Part shown: positions 1 to 7,540 of the stretch, one piece after another | Layout of the letters: each line of letters starts with the position of its first letter | Numbering within the stretch: the stretch's first letter is position 1 | Assembly (NCBI GenBank): GCA_963820055.1 | Contig: CAWFYJ010000003.1 | Location: 682,001 to 746,000 of the forward strand | Direction of reading: 5' to 3' | From: RHKX01 sp963820055 | Lineage (GTDB): Bacteria > Actinomycetota > Thermoleophilia > Solirubrobacterales > 70-9 | DNA: 64,000 bases | The notes under the pieces: model-generated | What the model saw: only the letters and a program-made list of their open reading frames with translations | What the model was told of the DNA's origin: nothing | The model's database searches: none | Made by a program: the position numbers and the translations under genes

Positions 1-74
1 GGATTCGAACCCTCATGTCCTCTCGGACAGCCGGGTTTAAGCCGGCCGCGTATCGCCAATTCCGCCACCCCGGC
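1..74 (-). tRNA. tRNA-Leu (UAA), 3' end cut by window edge
   Basis: Read on the minus strand the gene starts at 74 with the acceptor GCCGGGG, followed by a D arm, an anticodon stem GCCGG/CCGGC closing a CTTAAAC loop (anticodon TAA), and a long class II variable arm TGTCC-GAGA-GGACA. The T arm begins but the 3' acceptor strand lies outside the window. The long variable arm and the UAA anticodon together make leucine the only reasonable reading. Confidence 0.93.
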
Positions 75-173
75 AGCGTCGGTGCAGGCTAGCCGCAGTG
101 GGCGAAAAAGCCCATTCCGATCGCCGATTACCCCAAATGGGTGGAAATTTAGGTTGGCGCAACTTTCGCCCTC

Positions 174-179
174 TAGCTT
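174..179 (+). promoter_or_regulatory. putative -10 box (TAGCTT) of the sigma-factor gene
   Basis: TAGCTT fits TANNNT. A start point about seven bases downstream would give an mRNA with a short leader containing the AAGGAGG ribosome site at 187-193. No clear -35 was recognised. Confidence 0.35.
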
Positions 180-203
180 TGTTTGCAAGGAGGACGTCTC
201 GTT

Positions 204-1658
204 TTGGAAGCATCTGCACTCACACGCGCACCGTCGCGCGGGTTTCTCACCCGTCGCTCGCCGCTGCTGCGCCTCGAATCCGATGAACGCCTGGTCGAGC
301 TGATCAGGTCCGGTCACGACGGCGCTTTCGACGTGCTGTTCACGCGCTACAACGGCCGCCTGCTCGGCTTCTGCCAGTCGATGCTGAAGAGCCGCCAGGA
401 CGCCGAGGATGTCCTTCAGGAGGTCTTCACCAACGCCCACTCGGCGATGCTCGGCGACGACCGCGCGATCAACGTGCGCCCGTGGCTCTACCGAATCGCC
501 CGCAACCGCTGCCTCAACCACCTGCGCCGGCCGGTGCCGGAGGGACAGGACTCGATGGACGTGCTGCCGCACAACAACGGCACGACGACCGCCGAGCACG
601 TCCAGATGCGCGAGGACCTGCGACAGCTGATGAACGACGTCGAAGGGCTGCCCGAGACGCAGCGGACGGCGCTGCTGCTGCGCGAGATCGACCAGCTCTC
701 ATACGAGGAGATCGCCCAGGCGATGCAGACGACCGTCCCCTCGGTCAAGTCGCTGCTCGTCCGCGCCCGGATCGGCCTCGCCGAGTCCGGCCAGGCCCGG
801 ATGCTCACCTGCGATGACGTCCAGCTCAGCCTCGCCGAGGCCGCCGAGGGCATCGGCAAGGTCGCCGGCCCCGAGCGCAAGCACGTCCGCGACTGCGACG
901 GCTGCCGGGCGTTCCGCGACCAGCTCCGCTCCGACCGCAAGGCGATGGCCGCCCTCTTCCCCGTCGGCGTCCTCGCGTTCTTCAAGCACGGTGTCATCGC
1001 CAAGCTCTTCGGCGGCGGCTCCGCGAGCGCCGGCGCCGCCGGCGCCGCAGGCTCCGGCGCCGTGGGCGGCGCTTCGGCGTCCGGCGGCATCGGTGGCATC
1101 AGCCTCCTCGGCGGCGCGATCGGCGCGAAGGCCGCCGCCGGGTTCGCCACCGCGGCGATCCTCACCGCCGGCGCCGTCGAGGTCCGCAACATCAACGCCG
1201 GCGAGAACCAGGAGCCGAAGTCCGCGCCCGCCGCGGCGCTGGCCGCCGACCCCTCCCCCGCCCCGGTCCGCGCGAACCACCTGACCGCCCGCGTCGAGAC
1301 GCCCGCCGTCTCCTCGAAGCCGGACCAGGCAGCGCTCGTCGACCGCAGCGGCCCCGCCACGGCGCCGGCCGACAACGGCCCCGCCGATCCTTCCTCCACC
1401 AGCCCGGCCGACGCACCGAAGCCGGCCCCGACGGAGCCGATCGACGCCGTCACGACCCCCGATGACGGCAACGTCGCCGTCGGAACCCCGGTGACGCCGT
1501 CCGACGGCAGCACCGACGGCGATCAGGACACGGGCAGTGCCCCGGCCGACCCGCCGCCGACGACCGACCCGACCGTCCCCGAGGTCCCGGTCCCGGTGCC
1601 GCCGGCTCCGGCCGACCCGCCCGCGGACCCGGCTCCGGTTCCGCCCGCCGGCTCCTGA
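204..1658 (+). CDS. ECF-type sigma factor with C-terminal zinc-finger, membrane and Pro-rich extension
   Basis: RNA polymerase sigma-70 family, ECF type, 484 aa. Region 2 (about residues 28-105, with DAEDVLQEVF at the polymerase-binding helix) and region 4 (about 137-195, with YEEIAQAM and SVKSLLVRAR of the -35-reading helix-turn-helix) are clear. Unlike ordinary ECF factors (about 180-200 aa) the chain goes on: an anti-sigma-like HxxxCxxC element (H227, C231, C234), a Gly/Ala-rich stretch ending in a hydrophobic segment near 305-330, and about 150 residues of Pro/Ala/Asp-rich sequence probably outside the membrane. TTG at 204 is chosen because AAGGAGG lies 10 nt upstream; an earlier in-frame TTG at 183 would overlap that site. 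The sigma factor and its own membrane-tethering inhibitor may thus be one polypeptide (inference). Confidence 0.85.
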   Translation: MEASALTRAPSRGFLTRRSPLLRLESDERLVELIRSGHDGAFDVLFTRYNGRLLGFCQSMLKSRQDAEDVLQEVFTNAHSAMLGDDRAINVRPWLYRIARNRCLNHLRRPVPEGQDSMDVLPHNNGTTTAEHVQMREDLRQLMNDVEGLPETQRTALLLREIDQLSYEEIAQAMQTTVPSVKSLLVRARIGLAESGQARMLTCDDVQLSLAEAAEGIGKVAGPERKHVRDCDGCRAFRDQLRSDRKAMAALFPVGVLAFFKHGVIAKLFGGGSASAGAAGAAGSGAVGGASASGGIGGISLLGGAIGAKAAAGFATAAILTAGAVEVRNINAGENQEPKSAPAAALAADPSPAPVRANHLTARVETPAVSSKPDQAALVDRSGPATAPADNGPADPSSTSPADAPKPAPTEPIDAVTTPDDGNVAVGTPVTPSDGSTDGDQDTGSAPADPPPTTDPTVPEVPVPVPPAPADPPADPAPVPPAGS

Positions 1659-1909
1659 GCCGGACTCGCGTCCAGGCCCCAGCCCCCTCCTAAGGTCCAG
1701 CCCCCACGTGCCGATGGGGGGCCCGGTGACGACTCGATCGAATTCCCGCCCCCTGGACCGGACATGGCCGGATGCGGCGGGTGACCCTCTGCCCGGGGAC
1801 ATAACGATCGAGACCCGTCCGGATCGGTTCTCCCGGCGCACGATTGGCACGATCACTCGCCCCTGGACGAGGCGAGGCGCCCCGGTGGACTGGGACTGAC
1901 CGGTTGCAC

Positions 1910-1935
1910 GGCGCCGCCCCCGAGGGGGCGGCGCC
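1910..1935. terminator. strong bidirectional hairpin between converging genes
   Basis: A perfect 12-bp inverted repeat, GGCGCCGCCCCC / GGGGGCGGCGCC, sits between the end of the sigma-factor gene (1658) and the end of the facing hydrolase gene (1952). There is no clear T-run, as is common in GC-rich actinobacteria. The rest of 1659-1951 shows no credible gene. Confidence 0.75.
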
Positions 1936-1951
1936 GGCGGCCCGGTCGCGC

Positions 1952-2665
1952 CTAGACGGTGTGCGAGCCGCCCGGCTCGAGGACGACGACCTCGGACGAG
2001 GTCGACCCCTCGACCTTCTGCTTGAAGTCGTTCGCGTCGGCCTCGATCGCCGGGAACGTGTCGTAGTGCATCGGGAGCACCGTCTTCGCGCCGATCAACC
2101 CGGCGGCGTAGACGGCGTCGTCGATACCCATCGTGTAGTGCCCGCCGATCGGCAGGATCGCGACGTCGACGGGCGTGCGCTCGGCGATCAGCTTCATGTC
2201 GCCGAACAGGCAGGTGTCGCCCGCGTGGTAGACGGTGGTGCCGCCGAGGTTGATGACGAGCCCGGCCGGCAGGCCGATCACGGTGCCCGCCTCGGCGCTG
2301 AACGGCTCGTCGCCCTCGCCCGGCGTCGTGTTGGTGTGGAAGGCCTGGACGAGCTTGACCCAGCCCCAGTCGAACTCGACGACGCCGCCGAGGTTGGGGT
2401 CGTACGTCTCGGGGACGCCGCGGGCGTCCAGCCACTTGGCGAGCTCGACGATCGCCACGCAGGGAGCCCCGGTTCGCGTCGCCAGGCCGACGGCGTCGGC
2501 GACGTGGTCGGCGTGACCGTGGCTGAGCAGGATGTGAGTCGGCTCGACCTCATCGGCGGTAACCGGCGCGGTCGGGCTGTTCGGCTTCAGGAACGGGTCG
2601 ATCAGGATCCGGGTATCGCCGTCGCTCAACTCGAAACAGCTGTGTCCCAGCCATCTGATGTCCAT
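1952..2665 (-). CDS. metallo-beta-lactamase-fold metal-dependent hydrolase (UPF0173/UlaG-like)
   Basis: A 237-aa cytoplasmic hydrolase of the metallo-beta-lactamase superfamily. The metal site HGHADH is at residues 49-54 and the N-terminal MDIRWLGHSCFEL is the usual beginning of the UPF0173 group; further ligands appear in YHAGDT and in the late PMHYDTF. The substrate is not known for this family. ATG at 2665 is preferred over an in-frame start 54 nt upstream because a GAGGAG ribosome site precedes it and homology starts there. The gene follows the small upstream gene by one base, so the two are probably co-translated. Confidence 0.88.
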   Translation of the reverse strand: MDIRWLGHSCFELSDGDTRILIDPFLKPNSPTAPVTADEVEPTHILLSHGHADHVADAVGLATRTGAPCVAIVELAKWLDARGVPETYDPNLGGVVEFDWGWVKLVQAFHTNTTPGEGDEPFSAEAGTVIGLPAGLVINLGGTTVYHAGDTCLFGDMKLIAERTPVDVAILPIGGHYTMGIDDAVYAAGLIGAKTVLPMHYDTFPAIEADANDFKQKVEGSTSSEVVVLEPGGSHTV

Positions 2666-2666
2666 T

Positions 2667-3011
2667 TCAACTCTCCTCTCGTTCGGGGATTTCGGTGGGT
2701 GGTCCAAGTTCGCCCGCAAGGGCCCAGCCGACCGCGACGCCGACCATCATCGAGATCCGAGTCTCCTCGGCTAGCAGCGTGTCGACTGCGGTCGCCCGCT
2801 CGGCGGGGTCCTCGATCGAGGTGACGCGCATCAGCTCGGAGCGGTGCGACTCATCGAACCAGCCGCCGGCGGCGAGCGCCTCGACGAGGACGCGCTGCAG
2901 GGCCGGCGCGGCGGCGGCGACCTCGGCCTCGGCGGCCCGCAGCCTCGTCCCCTCGGTCAGGCGGCCGACGGCCTCCTCGAGCTCGGCCTCGGTGAATGCT
3001 GCGCCCGGCAC
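2667..3011 (-). CDS. conserved-looking small protein of unknown function
   Basis: A predicted 114-aa, mostly helical, acidic soluble protein with no domain I recognise; the C-terminal part has a short hydrophobic helix (MMVGVAVGWALAGEL). The stop codon is one base from the start of the hydrolase gene, suggesting an operon. GTG at 3011 is preferred because a -10-like TATGTT ends six bases before it, the pattern of leaderless genes elsewhere in this window; an upstream in-frame TTG at 3044 has no ribosome site. Confidence 0.6.
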   Translation of the reverse strand: MPGAAFTEAELEEAVGRLTEGTRLRAAEAEVAAAAPALQRVLVEALAAGGWFDESHRSELMRVTSIEDPAERATAVDTLLAEETRISMMVGVAVGWALAGELGPPTEIPEREES

Positions 3012-3017
3012 AGGCTG

Positions 3018-3023
3018 AACATA
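3018..3023 (-). promoter_or_regulatory. leaderless-type -10 box TATGTT
   Basis: Six bases separate this hexamer from the GTG at 3011, so transcription would start at or next to the start codon. Confidence 0.5.
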
Positions 3024-3071
3024 CCCGCCGCGGGGCGGCGGCAAGCGCGAGGCGCCCCGGCCCCCGGGGTA

Positions 3072-3863
3072 CTAGTCGCTGCGCGCGTCGGCGCGGCGGG
3101 CGGCGAGCCCGCCCATACCGAGGCCCACGAGACCGCCGACGACGCCGGCGACCGGATCGGCTCCGACCTCGAAGATCGGCAGCAGCAGAAGGACGATCGC
3201 GGTGACGGTCACCGCAATCGTCTCCAGCGGCTCGCTCAAGTTGTGTTTGGCCTCCCCGCGCCAGAGCATCAGCCAGGCGGCGAGCAGCCCGAGCGCTACG
3301 GCATTGCCCCCGGCGACTACGAGGGTGTCGGTGAGGCCGGCCGAGTAGACGGCTCCGGCGGCGAGCGATCCGAGCGTGCCCGTCGCGAGGATCAGGGTGG
3401 CGGCCGCAAGCGAGCCGAGGCGGCGCTCGACGGAGCTTCCGAACACCCAGATCGCGAGCCCGATCACCAGCAACGCGCCGACGTCGTCGTAGGCGAACGG
3501 CGCGGTCACGTAGCGCCAGGCCTCCGAGCCGACCGGACCGACGATCGCCCCGACCTCGGCGAGCGTCAGTGGGACGGCGCGGCCGAGGATCAGCAGGATG
3601 CCGCCGATCAGCAGGGTCCCGACGGTCGCCATCGGCCGGACCCCGAGCGCGACGGCGGCGCTGCGCTCGGCGGAGCGCTCGCGGCGGAGGCGGCGGCGCT
3701 TGTCGCGGCGGCTCTCGCGGACCCGGATCTCATCGCCCTCCCGCTCGAGGCGGGGAGCCCGCTTCCGCAGCCGGTGGCCGCAGTAGGGGCACTCCGTCAC
3801 ATACGGACTCACCTCGGAGCCGCAGCTCCGGCAGACGACGCTCAGCTCCGGTGTCTGGGACAC
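3072..3863 (-). CDS. zinc-ribbon plus rhomboid-like membrane protein, probably catalytically dead
   Basis: 263 aa. A four-cysteine zinc ribbon (C11, C14, C25, C28) is followed by a highly basic linker (about 35-68) and about six membrane segments. The WRYVTAPF near residue 116 and the order of helices resemble rhomboid intramembrane proteases, but where the catalytic GxSG should be the sequence is GGNA (185-188), and no histidine is seen in the last helix. It is therefore better read as a pseudo-rhomboid, possibly a chaperone or sorting factor for membrane proteins (inference). GTG at 3863 lies six bases after a TATCCT box. Rhomboid kinship rests on eye-level motif matching only. Confidence 0.65.
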   Translation of the reverse strand: MSQTPELSVVCRSCGSEVSPYVTECPYCGHRLRKRAPRLEREGDEIRVRESRRDKRRRLRRERSAERSAAVALGVRPMATVGTLLIGGILLILGRAVPLTLAEVGAIVGPVGSEAWRYVTAPFAYDDVGALLVIGLAIWVFGSSVERRLGSLAAATLILATGTLGSLAAGAVYSAGLTDTLVVAGGNAVALGLLAAWLMLWRGEAKHNLSEPLETIAVTVTAIVLLLLPIFEVGADPVAGVVGGLVGLGMGGLAARRADARSD

Positions 3864-3869
3864 AGAGCG

Positions 3870-3875
3870 AGGATA
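3870..3875 (-). promoter_or_regulatory. leaderless-type -10 box TATCCT
   Basis: Ends six bases before the GTG at 3863; no Shine-Dalgarno sequence precedes that gene. Confidence 0.55.
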
Positions 3876-3894
3876 GCTCTGCGCGGCCCGGCGA

Positions 3895-5010
3895 TCAGCG
3901 GGCGGTCAGGGCGACGGCGGCCTCGACGAGCTCCCGGAGGTCGTCGCCGTGGTTGTCGGCGAAGTCGAGCTGGCGTCTCGCTCCGGTCCCGTTCTCGACG
4001 ATCTCGGAGGCGCGGCGGAGTTCCTCGCTGCACCCGACTTCGGCGGCGCTCGTCTCGACCTGGGCGATCAGCTCGGCGGCCATGTCGGTCGCCTCGCGGG
4101 GGCAGCCCTTGGCGAAGTCGACGAGCTCGCCCTCCATCCCGCGGACCGCCGCCCGGACCTTGTTGTCGTCGATCAGCTCGAACGGCGCTTCGACGAGCGG
4201 CTCGCCCTCGTCGAAGAGCTCGGCGAAGCGGTGCGAGAGCGACAGAGTCAGGGCGGCGAAGGCGGCGGTGTCCTCGAGGCGGGTCGCCTGGTCGAAGATC
4301 CGCGTCTCGACGGTGCCGAGGTTCGGGTGCGGGCGGACGTCCCACCAGAGGTAGGTGTAGTCGTCGATCGCCCCCGAGCCGGTCATCTGCCCGACGCGCC
4401 GCGAGTAGATCTCCCAGCTGCCGTAGTGCGGCGGGACCCCCTGGCGGGGGAAGGCGCGGAAGACGGGCGTCCGCGCCGACATCATCCCGGTGTTCCGCCC
4501 CTCCCAGAACGGCGAGTTCGACGAGAGGGCGAGGAGCAGCGGCAGGTGGCGGCGGATCCCGTCGGCGACGTAGATCGCCTTGTCGGGGGAGTCGATGCCG
4601 ACGTGGACGTGCGTCCCGAAGATCAGCTCGCGCTCGGCGATGAAGCCGAGGTCGGCGACGAGCTCTCGGTAGCGGGGGCGTTCAACGATCTCCTGGTCGT
4701 CGCAGCGGGCGAACGGGTGGGTTCCGGCCGCGCCGACGAGCATCCCGTTGCGCTTCGCGATCGAGCCGACGAGGCGGCGCATGACGGCGAGCTGCTCGGT
4801 CGCGGTAGCGATGTCGGGACACGGCGTCGTGGCGACCTCGAGGACCGACTTGAAGAGCTCCGGCTTGACCTGGCCGGCGTGCTTGTCGGGCACGTCGGCG
4901 AGCACCGACTCGATGCCCTGGGACAGGTCGAGGGTCGCGGGATCCAAGAGCATCAGCTCCTCCTCGATCCCGACGGTGAAGGGTTCGCCGTTGAAGCTGT
5001 GCTCGAGCAC
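3895..5010 (-). CDS. carboxylate-amine ligase, glutamate-cysteine ligase type 2 (YbdK-like)
   Basis: 371 aa, the usual length for this family. N-terminal TVGIEEELMLLD carries the acidic ATP/Mg-binding residues; GTHVHVGID (about 151-159), the EGRNTGMMSARTP segment and LWWDVRPHPNLGTVETRIFD are typical of GCS2/YbdK enzymes, which join the carboxylate of glutamate (or an analogue) to an amine with ATP. Whether it makes gamma-glutamylcysteine or another amide cannot be told from sequence. It is single, with a short 5' leader: a TAGGAT box lies 15 bases before the GTG start. Confidence 0.88.
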   Translation of the reverse strand: MLEHSFNGEPFTVGIEEELMLLDPATLDLSQGIESVLADVPDKHAGQVKPELFKSVLEVATTPCPDIATATEQLAVMRRLVGSIAKRNGMLVGAAGTHPFARCDDQEIVERPRYRELVADLGFIAERELIFGTHVHVGIDSPDKAIYVADGIRRHLPLLLALSSNSPFWEGRNTGMMSARTPVFRAFPRQGVPPHYGSWEIYSRRVGQMTGSGAIDDYTYLWWDVRPHPNLGTVETRIFDQATRLEDTAAFAALTLSLSHRFAELFDEGEPLVEAPFELIDDNKVRAAVRGMEGELVDFAKGCPREATDMAAELIAQVETSAAEVGCSEELRRASEIVENGTGARRQLDFADNHGDDLRELVEAAVALTAR

Positions 5011-5025
5011 GATTGGGTCTCGGCG

Positions 5026-5031
5026 ATCCTA
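5026..5031 (-). promoter_or_regulatory. putative -10 box TAGGAT of the ligase gene
   Basis: Lies 15 bases upstream of the GTG at 5010, giving a leader of only about eight bases. Confidence 0.4.
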
Positions 5032-5057
5032 CCCCGGTGGGGGCGCTCTTACGCACA

Positions 5058-5063
5058 TATACT
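5058..5063 (+). promoter_or_regulatory. -10 box TATACT of the aldolase gene
   Basis: TATACT followed by GG, about 70 bases before the aldolase start, implying a leader of about 62 nt with a good ribosome site. The surrounding CGCxxATATxCTGGC is shared with the sequence upstream of the diiron oxidase gene (50087-50102). No -35 was recognised. Confidence 0.55.
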
Positions 5064-5132
5064 GGCCATTCCCCCCTGCCGCCCGTCGACCGACGCTGTT
5101 TGCGGCGCCCCCAGACCAAGGAGGAACTCCAA

Positions 5133-6053
5133 GTGGAGGTCAAGAGCATCACCGAGCAGAAGTCGCTCCTCGACACGTTGGCGCCGGGCAAGCGCACCCG
5201 TCTGCACCGCCTCCTCTTCGAGTTCGGTCCCGGCAACGGGACACTGATGCTGCTGCCGATCGACCAGGGCATCGAGCACGGCCCGCGCGACTTCTTCCCG
5301 AACCCAGCTTCGAAGGACCCCGACTACCAGTTCCGGCTCGCGGCCGAGGGCGGGTACTCGGCGATCGCCTGCCAGATCGGGATGGCCACGAAGTACTACC
5401 CCGACTACGCCGGCAGCGTGCCCCTGATCCTCAAGGTCAACGGCAAGACCGACATCCCGCCGTCCCCTCGCGCCCTCTCGACCGTCAACGCCTCGGTCGA
5501 AGATGCCGTGAAGCTCGGCGCCGACGCGGTCGGCTACACGCTCTACGTCGGCTCCCCCCGCCAGGACGAGGATCTGCTCCAGCTCAAGCAGGTCCGTGAG
5601 GACTGCGACCGCTTCGGCATGCCGCTCGTCGTCTGGTCCTACCCGCGCGGCGAGGCCGTCGAGGCGAAGGGCGGCCAGAACTCCTTCTATGCGATCGATT
5701 ACGCAGCCCGGATGGCGATGGAGATGGGTGCCGACATCGTCAAGCTGAACATGCCGAAGATCGACCCCGACAAGGACAAGGACTCCCCCGCCCCTTACAA
5801 CGAGGGCGGCTTCTCGCAGGAGGACGCGATCTCGCACTGCGTCGAGTCGGCGGGCCGGTCGCTCGTCGTCCTCTCCGGCGGCTCGCGGATCGACGACGAG
5901 GCACTCATCCACCAGACGCGGGGAATCATGCAGGCGGGCGGCTCCGGCGTCATCTATGGCCGCAACGTCTGGCAGCGCGAGTGGAACGAGGCCCTCGAGA
6001 TCATCAGCCAGATCAAGGAGATCATGCTCTCGAGCGTCCACCGCATCCCGTAA
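5133..6053 (+). CDS. class I fructose-bisphosphate aldolase (DhnA/FbaB type)
   Basis: 306 aa TIM-barrel aldolase that splits fructose-1,6-bisphosphate in glycolysis through a Schiff base. IDQGIEHG (43-50) near the N terminus and MGADIVKLNMPKID with the Schiff-base lysine at about K204 identify the archaeal-type class I family. The late SGGSRIDDEALI segment supplies phosphate-binding residues. GTG at 5133 is chosen because AAGGAGGA lies at 5118-5125, eight bases upstream; longer in-frame extension to 5013 would cross the promoter. Enolase occurs elsewhere in the window but is not linked. Confidence 0.92.
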   Translation: MEVKSITEQKSLLDTLAPGKRTRLHRLLFEFGPGNGTLMLLPIDQGIEHGPRDFFPNPASKDPDYQFRLAAEGGYSAIACQIGMATKYYPDYAGSVPLILKVNGKTDIPPSPRALSTVNASVEDAVKLGADAVGYTLYVGSPRQDEDLLQLKQVREDCDRFGMPLVVWSYPRGEAVEAKGGQNSFYAIDYAARMAMEMGADIVKLNMPKIDPDKDKDSPAPYNEGGFSQEDAISHCVESAGRSLVVLSGGSRIDDEALIHQTRGIMQAGGSGVIYGRNVWQREWNEALEIISQIKEIMLSSVHRIP

Positions 6054-6094
6054 CCGGGGGCGCGAGGACGCAGCCCGGGGTCCGACTGGCGGAC

Positions 6095-6640
6095 ATGGTC
6101 CCGGGCATCAGAGGCGGTTCCGCTGGGCTTCTCCTCCTGCTCGGCCTCCTCGTCTACGTGCTGATCGCGGGCGGCGAGGACCCGGCCGACATCCCGGGCG
6201 GCGATCCGGCCTCGCGGCCAGCGGCCGGGGCGGCCCGCCCGCCCGCCGAGGCGCGAGTGATCCGGGCCGTCGACGGCGACACGATCGAGGTCGCCCTCGA
6301 CGGAGCCGCCGAGGACGTCCGCTACATCGGCGTCGACACGCCCGAGACGGTCAAGCCGGGCGAGCCGGTCCAGTGCTTCGGGCCGGAGGCGTCGGAGTTC
6401 AACCACTCGCTCGTCGATGGCGAGCGCGTCCGGCTCGTCTTCGACCGGGAGCTCCGCGACGTCTACGGACGGCTCCTCGCCTACGTCTTCGTCGGCGATC
6501 GCTTCGTCAATGCCGCGCTGATCCGCGGCGGCTACGCCCGGACCCTCGAAATCCCTCCAAATACGGCTCGGGCGGACGATTTCGCGGCGTTCCAAGCGCA
6601 GGCCGGGAGCGCCGGAAGGGGGCTCTGGAGCGTCTGCTGA
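6095..6640 (+). CDS. membrane-anchored or secreted thermonuclease-like (SNase) protein
   Basis: 181 aa. A single hydrophobic segment (about residues 8-26) is followed by a staphylococcal-nuclease OB-fold domain: VDGDTIEV, VRYIGVDTPE (with the catalytic Arg/Asp/Glu set), DVYGRLLAYVF and GYARTL are the standard family motifs. It probably acts as an exported Ca-dependent nuclease. It starts 41 bases after the aldolase stop. ATG at 6095 is picked because it begins just before the hydrophobic segment; there is no clear ribosome site, so the start is uncertain. Confidence 0.85.
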   Translation: MVPGIRGGSAGLLLLLGLLVYVLIAGGEDPADIPGGDPASRPAAGAARPPAEARVIRAVDGDTIEVALDGAAEDVRYIGVDTPETVKPGEPVQCFGPEASEFNHSLVDGERVRLVFDRELRDVYGRLLAYVFVGDRFVNAALIRGGYARTLEIPPNTARADDFAAFQAQAGSAGRGLWSVC

Positions 6641-6676
6641 GCGTCCCCGCGGATGGCAATCCGTCTTAGCAACAGC

Positions 6677-6682
6677 TAACAT
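6677..6682 (+). promoter_or_regulatory. leaderless-type -10 box TAACAT
   Basis: Eight bases separate it from the GTG at 6691, and that gene has no Shine-Dalgarno sequence. Confidence 0.5.
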
Positions 6683-6690
6683 TCCCTCTC

Positions 6691-6960
6691 GTGGCCACCC
6701 AGACCCCAATGGCGGCTCCGCGGATGGAACGCGACTTCGACGAGTTCGAGGAAGCCTTCGAGCGCGAGCAGCAGATCGAGGAACAGCGACGCCTCGAACT
6801 GCGGCGGCGCGCCGCAAACCGCTCGCGCGCCCGCCACATCGTCAAGACCGAGAAGCGCGGCCGCGTCCGCTTCAGCGTCCTCGCACTCTGCCTCACGGTG
6901 ACCGTCGTGGTCGTCGTCGTGGTGATGTTCGAGACGCTCGCCTGGCTAGTCGGCGGCTGA
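6691..6960 (+). CDS. small single-pass membrane protein with charged helical N terminus
   Basis: 89 aa. Residues about 13-50 are an almost continuous charged helix rich in Glu and Arg, probably coiled coil; residues about 61-85 form one membrane helix with a run of valines, and only a few residues follow. The topology is N-in. No family is recognised. GTG at 6691 follows a TAACAT box by eight bases; ATG at 6709 is the alternative start. Confidence 0.65.
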   Translation: MATQTPMAAPRMERDFDEFEEAFEREQQIEEQRRLELRRRAANRSRARHIVKTEKRGRVRFSVLALCLTVTVVVVVVVMFETLAWLVGG

Positions 6961-6987
6961 CCCCTGGCGGCCTGAGAGGCCGCGGGG
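6961..6987 (+). terminator. hairpin terminator after the small membrane protein
   Basis: CCCC-TG-GCGGCCT-GAG-AGGCCGC-GGGG begins right after the stop codon at 6960: a 7-bp perfect stem extended by four further G:C pairs across a small bulge. Confidence 0.6.
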
Positions 6988-7121
6988 TCGGCGTCATCGG
7001 CCGGCTCACGGCCGGAGGCCGCTTCGCCGACCTCTTCCTTGATCCGCGGGCTCTCAGCCTCGCCAGGGCAAAGGCCGGCGAGCAGCCCGCCCCGCGGCCC
7101 CTCCGCTCACTGCCCAAACCA

Positions 7122-7138
7122 CCGCGGCCCAGCCGCGG
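7122..7138 (-). terminator. hairpin downstream of csrA
   Basis: CCGCGGC-CCA-GCCGCGG, a perfect 7-bp stem about 45 bases past the csrA stop. Sequence between it and 6988 holds another short inverted repeat (GGCCG/CGGCC near 7000-7016) and no credible gene. Confidence 0.45.
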
Positions 7139-7180
7139 CCAGACCGCCTCTCGGGCCTGGGACCCCGGCCCCTCGGCCGC

Positions 7181-7381
7181 TTACTCGGACTCGGCGCCGT
7201 CCGTCGAAGTCGTGTCGGGCGTCGTCTCGGCGTTGTCGAGGACCTCGCGGCGGAAGACGCTGATGTCGCGGGGAGCCTCGATGCCGATCCTGACCTTGTC
7301 GCCGGAGACCGAGAGGATCGTGATCTCGATGTCGTCTCCGATCATGATGCTCTGGTTGGTCTTCCGGGTGAGTACGAGCAT
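7181..7381 (-). CDS. csrA: carbon storage regulator CsrA, RNA-binding translational regulator
   Basis: 66 aa, family-typical. The N-terminal MLVLTRKTNQSIMIG and the later VRIGIEAPRDISVFRREV contain the RNA-contacting strand 1 and the conserved Arg of strand 5; a short acidic tail follows. CsrA dimers bind GGA motifs in mRNA leaders and block translation. In flagellated Gram-positives it sits with fliW and flagellin genes, but here neither neighbour is flagellar. Translation is taken to start at ATG 7381 because the family begins there. A GAGG lies about 13 bases upstream. Confidence 0.93.
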   Translation of the reverse strand: MLVLTRKTNQSIMIGDDIEITILSVSGDKVRIGIEAPRDISVFRREVLDNAETTPDTTSTDGAESE

Positions 7382-7523
7382 GGGCGACCGGACCTCGGAC
7401 CGGGCTGGAACGGCTTGGTGGCACGGCTCCCGCCGCCGCAACGGGGGGATCGACCTTAGCGAAACGGGACTCGGGGGTCCACACCCGTCCGGGTGGGCAG
7501 AGGGGTCGCGGCCTCCCGTTGGG

Positions 7524-7529
7524 TAGACT
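7524..7529 (+). promoter_or_regulatory. leaderless-type -10 box TAGACT
   Basis: Eleven bases before ATG 7541, with no ribosome site between. Confidence 0.5.
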
Positions 7530-7540
7530 CACGCGCCGCA

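Noticed and set aside
5064..5132. Possible riboswitch in the aldolase leader
   Set aside because: Too short, no conserved core recognised, and no paired structure beyond chance in GC-rich sequence.
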